Assembly (NCBI GenBank): GCA_030180135.1
Contig: CM058236.1
Span: forward strand, 62,523,728-62,587,727
From: Orychophragmus violaceus
Taxonomy: Eukaryota > Streptophyta > Magnoliopsida > Brassicales > Brassicaceae
Direction: 5' to 3'
DNA length: 64,000 nt
Shown in pieces: positions 56,468-64,000 of this stretch. The translations under genes and the position numbers were made by a program. Every line of letters begins with the position of its first letter. The stretch's first letter is position 1. A model generated the notes under the pieces. The model did no database searches and was not told where the DNA came from. It saw only the letters and a list, made by a program, of their open reading frames with translations.

Positions 56468-57307
56468 TCTAAATTTGAGTGGGAGTTTGAGGGCTTTATT
56501 TAGTTATTTGATATGTTCTTGTAAAACATTTTATGTTTAATGAAATTATTATTTCAAGATTATTTTAACTGTGATGAAATAATCGTTCCAAAGTGATATG
56601 AACCATTTTATAGGTCATCGAAGTAAGTGACTTGATCTTGAGTCATCAAAGTCATTTAGCTTGATCATGAGACCCTATATTTGATAGATGGCTTATATCA
56701 TCATGTCCCTAGTCGAAGGTTGTTGAAACTGGAACACCAACAACCGTGTGAGACTAGATTGGTATGTGACTTATGACAAAGTCTCAGTGTGTCAAAGATG
56801 CGCGGCATCAAAGTCAGTACATAGGTGTATGTAGGGTACATACGACCGGACAAGACCCGATTATAAGAACTCTTCAGGATATTTATATTTGTGTCATAAG
56901 AGATTCTTACTACGACTATAGAGTATAGTCCTTAGACCTGAGTTCGCATGCATGTGACTGCACATGGACTGATGCACTTTGATCATTGTCTAACGCTGTC
57001 GTTCTGCGATAGTTATAAGGACCTTGTTTGGGTACATTATGAAATGAGTAGTTTACAGTGATGGAACAAGACGGGATTTGTCCCTCCAATATAAATGGAG
57101 TGAATATCTCTAGGCCAATCGGAGATTTGAATACTGGAAAATGCATGGCCATGCTCAAACGGACTGTCCCGAGTCGTTTGGATTGTCAGTATCAAATCAG
57201 AGTCCGATGAACAAGATTAGGCTTTATAAGGATGACACTAATCTTGCCTTATGACTAATCGAGATATTGAGACAAAAGGATTATGAATACAGAGATTCCA
57301 GTACAAG
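54181..57307 (+). mobile_element. Copy H: second tandem unit, 3' truncated
   Basis: Repeats copy G up to the polypurine tract (CCAGTACAAGT), then joins an inverted LTR near 57308. Confidence 0.92.
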
Positions 57308-57308
57308 T

Positions 57309-57948
57309 ATGTTTTGGAGTTTTGGAGTTAATCCTGATTCAATTCATCAGATTAATAGATCCTAAACATGCGGATCTAGGTTCTCTTGCTTAGAAACAAT
57401 ATAGATCTCACCTTTTACCTGTTTATGCAGCGGAAAGAGAGAACAGGTCAGAGATCAGAGAGCCACCAAGTGATAACTCCTCCAGAGGTTCACACACGCA
57501 CACCAAGCAGGAAGAGAGGCTGCTAGACCAAGCTGTGGGAGGCGCAGGAAGAGAGAGAGAGGCGCGGCTGGCTTAGGGTTAGGGGAGAAAGAGATTTGGG
57601 TTTTAGTTTATAAAACCCTTCTCTTTCCCTTTTGGGCTTTTGGGCCCAAATACCAATCTGATTAAATCCCTTCGATTTAATCAGACCCATTAATCTCTCT
57701 CTAAGTACGACAAATGCCTGGCACTTTTACCGTACTTCTGCTAAGCCGTTCCTACACATTTTCCTGTTAGCTTAGGCGTGTGACCCATATGGGATCATAT
57801 AATAAAGGCAATAAGTCCAAGACTTATAGATCATGAGCGGACTCTAGCAAGCCATCATGACCCCCAGTATTATATGACTTATGTCTGATCATTGACATAC
57901 TCTTACTTTCTAGAGACAGTACCGAGATTACTGGACACAATTCCAACA
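57309..57948 (-). repeat. Complete LTR in inverted orientation between H and I
   Basis: About 640 bp in minus orientation, ending TTCCAACA and followed by 33 bases of its own minus-strand 3' flank (ATCTCCCACTTG... to about 57981). Its outer end is altered: TGTTTTGGAGTTTTGGAGTT, a small duplication replacing the usual TGAAGGATGTTTTGGAG. Confidence 0.9.
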
Positions 57949-57981
57949 ATCTCCCACTTGTACTGGAATCTCTGTATTCAT

Positions 57982-60573
57982 GGACTTCTTGGCTCATTTG
58001 ACTTTGAGTCATGTGAGAAATGCGAATCCTGCATGATGGGCAAAATGACACGGGCCCCCTTTAATAAACCTAACGAGAGGGCCAGTGACTTATTGGGCCT
58101 GATACACACTGACGTGTGTGGCCCAATGTCCACAAATGCAAGAGGAAACTATCAGTACTTCATTACCTTTACTGATGATTTCAGTAGGTATGGATATGTT
58201 TATTTGATGAAACATAAGTCTGAATCTTTTGAGAAGTTCAGAGAATTCCAAAATGAAGTACAGAACCAACTTGGCAAAAGCATTAAGGCTCTTCGGTCCG
58301 ACCGAGGAGGAGAATACTTAAGCCAAGAATTCAGTGATCATCTAAGAGAGTGTGGGATCGTATCCCAACTCACTCCTCCCGGAACACCTCAATGGAATGG
58401 TGTGTCTGAGAGGAGAAATCGGACCTTATTGGATATGGTTCGATCTATGATAAGTCACACAGACCTTCCAATATCCCTTTGGGGATATGCTCTGCTAACA
58501 GCAGTGTTCACTCTAAATAGAGCGCCATCGAAAGCAGTAGCAAAGACACCATATGAATTATGGACTGGAGTGGCTCCAATGCTGTCTTATCTTAGAATTT
58601 GGGGTTGTGAAGCCTATGTCAAGAGATTGATCTCAGACAAGCTTACACCAAAGTCTGATAAATGCTACTTCATTGGTTATCCGAAGGAAACCAAGGCTTA
58701 TTACTTCTATCTACGTTCCGAGAACAAGATCTTTGTTGCCCGGGATTGTAACTTTCTTGAGAGAGAGTTTCTCTCTAAGAAAGACAGTGGGAGTAAGGTA
58801 CTGCTTGAAGAAATTCAAGATGAACAGGATACTGCTCAACCTAATGAGGAAGAGAAGCAGGAGGACCTACAAGAAATTGTAGAGCCTGAACCTGTAGTAC
58901 CTGAAGTTCGAAGATCCGGGAGGATCCGTCACGAACCCGAGAGATATCAAGGATTCCTCGTGACTGACTGTCATGATCTTTTGATCATTGATGGTGATGA
59001 ACCATCGAACTTCAATCAAGCCATGATGGGCCCAGATTCCTCGAAGTGGCGCAAGGCCACTGATTCCGAAATGGACTCCATGTCGGTCAACCAAGTGTTT
59101 TCGTTGGTTGACTTACCCGCTGGTGTAAAAGCCATCGAGTGCAAATGGATCTTCAAGAAGAAGATTGACGTGGATGGAAATGTCCAGATTTACAAAGCCA
59201 GGTTGGTGTCAAAAGGTTTCAGACAAGTTCACGGTGTGGATTACGATGAAACCTATTCACCAGTGGCTATGATGAAATCTATTCGGATTCTACTAGCAAC
59301 TGCAGCTTTTCATAATTATGAAATTTGGCAGATGGACGTGAAAACCGCCTTCCTGAATGGAATTCTGGAAGAGGATGTGTATATGACACAACCTGACGGT
59401 TACATAGATCCAAAGAATGCTGGGAAAGTATGCAAGCTTCATAAATCCATTTATGGATTGAAGCAAGCATCGAGGAGCTGGAATCTTCGTTTTGATGAAG
59501 CGATCAAGCAATTTGACTTCATCAGAAACGAAGAAGAACAATGCGTGTATAAGAAAACTAGTGGGAGCAAGATAGTATTTCTTATTCTATATGTCGATGA
59601 CATACTGCTTCTCGGAAACGACGTTCCAATGCTGAAGTCGGTAAAGGACTGGCTTGGAAGTTGTTTTTCCATGAAAGACATGGGTGAAGCCGCATACGTT
59701 CTTGGAATCAGGATCTACCGGGATAGATCTAGAAGGCTGATAGGCTTGTGTCAAGATTCATACATTGACAAAGTCCTACAAAGATTCAGCATGAAGGATT
59801 CCAAGAAGGGCTTCACGCCAATGGTACATGGCACAACGCTAAGCAAGAAGCAGAGCCCTACGACGGCTGCTGAGCTTGAGCGCATGAAGAATATTCCTTA
59901 TGCATCTGCAATAGGATCTGTCATGTATGCCATGATCTGTACTCGTCCTGATGTTGCTTATGCATTGAGCATGACGAGTAGATACCAGTCAAATCCAGGT
60001 GAAAAACATTGGATTGCCGTCAAGAATATCCTGAAGTATCTAAGACATACTAAGGATAAGTTCTTGGTATACGGTGGAAGTGATGTGCTTAAAGTCAGTG
60101 GATTCACGGACGCAAGTTTCCAGACAGACCAAGATGATTTCCTGTCACAGTCCGGTTATATCTTTTGTCTGAATGGCGGTGCAATCAGTTGGAGAAGCTC
60201 CAAGCAAGACACCGTTGCTGATTCCACTACAGAAGCTGAATATATCGCCGCCTCAGAAGCAGCGAAGGAAGCTGTTTGGATACGAAAGTTCATTATTGAA
60301 CTAGATGTGATACCAGATGCGGCTGAGCCTCTGGCACTATTTTGTGATAACAATGGTGCTATTGCTCAGGCAAAGGAACCAAGATCACACCAGAAATCCA
60401 AGCATGTTCTAAGAAGATTTCACTTGATACTTGACATCATAAATAGAAAGGAAGTCAAGATCAGCCGAGTTCAGACAGATGATAACGTCGCTGATCCGTT
60501 GACAAAGCCACTCCCAAGGCCTAAGCTCGAGTTTCTGACTGAAGCTGTAGGCATTAGAGACATTGAAATGTAA
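57982..60573 (+). pseudogene. Partial pol of copy I
   Basis: Open from 57892 to 60573; the first 30 residues come from antisense LTR sequence and are not element protein. From GLLGSFDFESCEKCESC it follows the intact polyprotein: part of the integrase zinc region (C476, C479 equivalents), D506, D569, E605, RT YVDD and RNase H. Gag and protease are missing. Markers DCHDLL and HNYEIWQ match D and F; LILDIINR near the end matches E, so it is mosaic. Confidence 0.9.
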
Positions 60574-61421
60574 TCTAAATTTGAGTGGGAGTTTGAGGGC
60601 TTTATTTAGTTATTTGATATGTTCTTGTAAAACATTTTATGTTTAATGAAATTATTATTTCAAGATTATTTTAACTGTGATGAAATAATCGTTCCAAAGT
60701 GATATGAACCATTTTATAGGTCATCGAAGTAAGTGACTTGATCTTGAGTCATCAAAGTCATTTAGCTTGATCATGAGACCCTATATTTGATAGATGGCTT
60801 ATATCATCATGTCCCTAGTCGAAGGTTGTTGAAACTGGAACACCAACAACCGTGTGAGACTAGATTGGTATGTGACTTATGACAAAGTCTCAGTGTGTCA
60901 AAGATGCGCGGCATCAAAGTCAGTACATAGGTGTATGTAGGGTACATACGACCGGACAAGACCCGATTATAAGAACTCTTCAGGATATTTATATCTGTGT
61001 CATAAGAGATTCTTACTACGACTATAGAGTATAGTCCTTAGACCTGAGTTCGCATGCATGTGACTGCACATGGACTGATGCACTTTGATCATTGTCTAAC
61101 GCTGTCGTTCTGCGATAGTTATAAGGACCTTGTTTGGGTACATTATGAAATGAGTAGTTTACAGTGATGGAACAAGACGGGATTTGTCCCTCCAATATAA
61201 ATGGAGTGAATATCTCTAGGCCAATCGGAGATTTGAATACTGGAAAATGCATGGCCATGCTCAAACGGACTGTCCCGAGTCGTTTGGATTGTCAGTATCA
61301 AATCAGAGTCCGATGAACAAGATTAGGCTTTATAAGGATGACACTAATCTTGCCTTATGACTAATCGAGATATTGAGACAAAAGGATTATGAATACAGAG
61401 ATTCCAGTACAAGTGGGAGAT
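57982..61421 (+). mobile_element. Copy I: GAG-pre-integrase to polypurine tract
   Basis: Begins at GGACTTCTTGGCTC (GAG-pre-integrase) right after the inverted LTR flank, and includes the rest of pol, the 3' non-coding region (60574-61410) and the polypurine tract. Confidence 0.92.
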
Positions 61422-62059
61422 TGTTGGAATTGTGTCCAGTAATCTCGGTACTGTCTCTAGAAAGTAAGAGTATGTCAATGATCAGACATAAGTCATATAA
61501 TACTAGGGGTCATGATGGCTTGCTAGAGTCCGCTCATGATCTATAAGTCTTGGACTTATTGCCTTTATTATATGATCCCATATGGGTCACACGCCTAAGC
61601 TAACAGGAAAATGTGTAGGAACGGCTTAGCAGAAGTACGGTAAAAGTGCCAGGCATTTGACGTACTTAGAGAGAGATTAATGGGTCTGATTAAATCCAAG
61701 GGATTTAATCAGATTGGTATTTGGGCCCAAAAGCCCAAAAGGGAAAGAGAAGGGTTTTATAAACTAAAACCCAAATCTCTTTCTCCCCTAACCCTAAGCC
61801 AGCCGCGCCTCTCTCTCTCTTCCTGCGCCTTCCACAGCTTGGTCTAGCAGCCTCTCTTCCTGCTTGGTGTGCGTGTGTGAACCTCTGGAGGAGTTATCAC
61901 TTGGTGGCTCTCTGATCTCTGACCTGTTCTCTCTTTCCGCTGCATAAACAGGTAAAAGGTGAGATCCATAAAGTTTCTATTCAAGAGAACCTAGATCCGC
62001 ATGTTTAGGACTGTTTAATCTGATGAATTGAATCAGGATTAACTCCAAAACATCCTTCA
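61422..62059 (+). repeat. Complete LTR at the right end of the array
   Basis: 638 bp, TGTTGGAATTGTG to CATCCTTCA, with a TATAAA at 61758-61763 as a possible core promoter. It is followed by GTGGTATCA (62060-62068), the first bases of the primer site region, so it was once a 5' LTR of another copy cut inside the primer site. Confidence 0.93.
61758..61763 (+). promoter_or_regulatory. Candidate TATA box in the LTR
   Basis: TATAAA within GGTTTTATAAACTAAAACCC, about 300 bases before the LTR 3' end. The same block is present in the LTRs at 32654, 36629 and 57309. Confidence 0.45.
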
Positions 62060-62068
62060 GTGGTATCA

Positions 62069-62976
62069 TTTACTTCTATAAGAAGTAACATTTACTTCTA
62101 CAACATAATACCTGAAGAAGAAGTCTCGTACGTCTTCTTCAGCTTCTCATAATCTTCCATGAATTTCTTGCAATTTCTTTTCAAATGCCCATAACCATTA
62201 CAATAACGGCACTTAACATCTTCAGGAGGACCAGGTTTAAACTTAGGAGCATGGTTAGACTCGCTTTGATTCACAATCGAGCTCGTCTTGCCATTACCTT
62301 TGTTCTTACCAAGTTTCTTAAACCTGTTACCCTTTTGTACCATAAGGACATTTGGGGTGTCCTTCTTGATGTTAGGTTCTGCAGTCTTGAGCATCTCATG
62401 CAACTTAGTCAAAGTCTTTGTCAAGTAGTTCATGTTATAGTTCATAACAAATTGATCATAGCTTGACGGCAGTGACTGCAAAATGATGTCAGTAGCCAAC
62501 TCTTGGCTAATGGAACAATCCAGTTTCCCCAGGTTATCAATATAACCCATCATCTTAATGACATGAGGACTAACTCGTCCGTCCTTTGGTAGCTTGCACT
62601 CAATTAGAGACTTAACCGTCTGGTATCTCTGAGTTCGTGCCTACTCCTGAAACATACTTTTCAGGTTAGTGATCATCTCTATTGGCGACTCCACGTTCTC
62701 GAATTGCTTATGCAAATCCGAGTTCATGGTAGCCAACATGAGACAACACACATCGACCACATCATTGGAATGCTTATCCCAAGCATCCTTTTCTGACTGC
62801 CAGGCATTGACTCGATACTTCTTAGGGAGAACTTTCTCAAGGACATAGTCCTTCTTCTCCTGTTTGAGAACAATTCTCAAGTTCTAATACCATTCCAGAA
62901 AGTTAGATCCATTTAGCTTGTCCTTCTCAAGGACGGATCTCAGGGAGAAATTGTTGTGATTGATTTTGCTAGACAT
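62069..62976 (-). pseudogene. Gag of element K
   Basis: On the minus strand from 62976: MSSKINHNNFSLRSVLEKDK, a stop after FLEWY at about 62885, NLRIVLKQEKKDYVL, a second stop after FQE at about 62641, then an open stretch 62553-62098 with SLPSSYDQFVMNYNM, PNVLMVQKG and a zinc knuckle C-R-Y-C...GHLKRNC. It ends near SSSGIML, just before the protease, where the array begins. It is homologous to array-family gag, with lower identity. Two stops make it inactive. Confidence 0.87.
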
Positions 62977-64000
62977 TGCTGGAGTAAGAAAGGGAAGAGT
63001 TTTAGTTATGATGTTCAAGAAATGAGAAATCTTAACTATTAAGAAGACTCGCATTATATTCAAACAATGTTTCCTCAAATGAATATAATGATCCAAGACC
63101 CATACTTCACTAAACTTGAGTGAGCCACTGGCTATCACCCAAATTTTTAGCTATCTAGGTAAGCAACAACTTTGCTAGTTATATCCAATATAACTCTTGG
63201 TTGTGGATTGACATCTCATGTCCAATCTACCTGATGTCTCTGAGCCCAAAACGATTTTGATGGCCCAGTCAAGTAAACCAATATCTTAAGTCATGTAATT
63301 GTTGATACCTTGCACTGCAAGCCTATCAACACGATTACCTCTTGCCTTACTCATGTAATTGTGGACACCTTGCACTGCAAATTTATCTCACAATGAAACG
63401 AGTCTTGACAGTTGACAAGATCGGGAAGACATTAAGGATTACTTCATATTTAGTTTGAGGAACGGAACTGTTTTAAAACGTTTAATCTTATTATGTTTTA
63501 GTTACTCTAATAAAAGGATTTATCTTGGTTTGGTTCTGTGATTTCAGGTTCAATAACCGAAACCAGCGTACCCTGTGTCGACCGACACTACTTTAGTGTC
63601 GATCGATACAGATTTACCAAAGCCAATTTGCGATAACCGATCAATCCAATTGATCCGGTTTTTGATAACCGGTCAGTGTCGATCGACACTACATTAGTGT
63701 CGGTCGATACCAACCTTATCAAAACAATCACAATAAACCGTTTTAGCGGTTTAACCAATTTTAACCAAGTTCGATAATCGGTCCAATCCAATTGAACCGA
63801 CTATCCTGATCGCGAGGTCTATGTCGACCGACACAACTCTTGTGTCGATCGTCACAGTTAGGTTAAACCTGAATTTAATTTGGGGTATCATTATGCGTCG
63901 ATCGACAACGGATTGGTATCGATGGACACAGTGCGATAAACCCTAGAATCGTTTTCAAAACAAACAACCTAAACTAGATTACTTTGATAAAAACGAGTTT
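62977..64000 (-). other. Leader of element K
   Basis: Non-coding. The part near gag parallels the array-family leader (AGTGAGCCACTGGC..., ATATAACTCTTGGTTGTG). From 63540 on it has the same AATCCAATTGAACC words and palindrome pairs (63573-63610, 63676-63712, 63823-63856, 63894-63930) as the leader of A at 1-578. The primer site and LTR lie beyond the window. Confidence 0.78.

Larger units (their letters stand above)
32654..62068. mobile_element. Array of seven chimeric copies (C-I) of one copia family
   Basis: A continuous 29.4-kb block of one family: C and D on the minus strand, then E, F, G, H and I on the plus strand. Copies are nearly identical but cut at different points and joined through shared or truncated LTRs. 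LTRs or LTR pieces lie at 32654-33293, 36629-37266, 41222-41272 (scrambled), 46701-47139, 50644-50848, 53980-54184, 57309-57948 (inverted) and 61422-62059. No copy has two full LTRs around a full gag-pol. Such a structure is not expected from independent insertions and fits recombination, replication template switching, or integration of circular by-products. Confidence 0.9.
28487..64000 (-). mobile_element. Copia element K, split by the 29-kb array
   Basis: A minus-strand element sister to A/B. From left to right it has the 3' LTR (28487-29169), polypurine tract, 3' non-coding region, decayed pol (29990-32653), then the foreign array (32654-62068), then gag (62069-62976) and leader (62977 to window end). 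Gag stops just before the protease and pol resumes within it, so the array lies inside K. No clean target duplication is visible: left flank ...GGTATCTTT, right flank GGTATCATTT.... The 5' LTR is outside the window. Confidence 0.82.

Noticed and set aside
32649..62073. Target duplication around the whole array
   Set aside because: Flanks TCTTT and GTGGT (or TTTAC after the primer-site remnant) do not match.

Overview
The window is plant nuclear DNA. A leucine-rich-repeat receptor-like protein (RLP) gene resembling the small-exon Arabidopsis RLP group, and the style of the transposons, point to a Brassicaceae genome; I cannot name the species. No gene looks functional as a host gene. Almost everything is transposable elements, many nested, in a gene-poor, probably pericentromeric setting.

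Layout. 1-1323: 5' end of a minus-strand Ty1/copia element (A), with long terminal repeat (LTR), primer binding site and a leader rich in GTGTCGATCGACAC palindromes. 1324-5267: decayed plus-strand copia element (B) with its 3' LTR. 5268-7831: non-coding DNA rich in TGGACA. 7832-9235: remnant of an unrelated copia element. 9672-19601: RLP pseudogene interrupted by two apparent solo LTRs (11426-11774, 12168-13337) and one full-length copia element with an uninterrupted 1323-codon gag-pol (13984-18967). All three insertions have 5-bp target duplications, and reading across each empty site keeps the LRR frame. 20057-28395: L1-type LINE pseudogene, split by a 5.77-kb CACTA transposon (21700-27468) that carries a decayed RPA/DUF223-like gene.

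28487 to beyond 64000: another minus-strand copia element (K). Its LTR and pol lie at 28487-32653 and its gag and leader at 62069-64000. Its body is split by a 29-kb array of one copia family (32654-62068).

The array is the most unusual part. It holds seven partial or complete copies, named here C to I. C and D are minus-strand, share an LTR, and carry complementary internal deletions. A patchwork junction near 41222-41350 flips orientation. E, F, G, H and I are plus-strand and head-to-tail, joined through truncated LTRs at short microhomologies. G repeats with a period of exactly 3336 bp into H. Only E keeps an open 1325-codon gag-pol, but it has no 5' LTR. Sequence variants sort the copies into two classes (E, G, H versus D, F, I) with some mosaicism, suggesting recent local duplication and conversion rather than separate insertions.

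Functionally, the elements encode capsid (gag), protease, integrase, reverse transcriptase and RNase H for retrotransposition. I see no cellular pathway. The best candidates for something undescribed are the chimeric array, the paired CGATCG-centred palindromes (including one inserted in coding sequence between 7-bp direct repeats), and the gene-carrying CACTA element.
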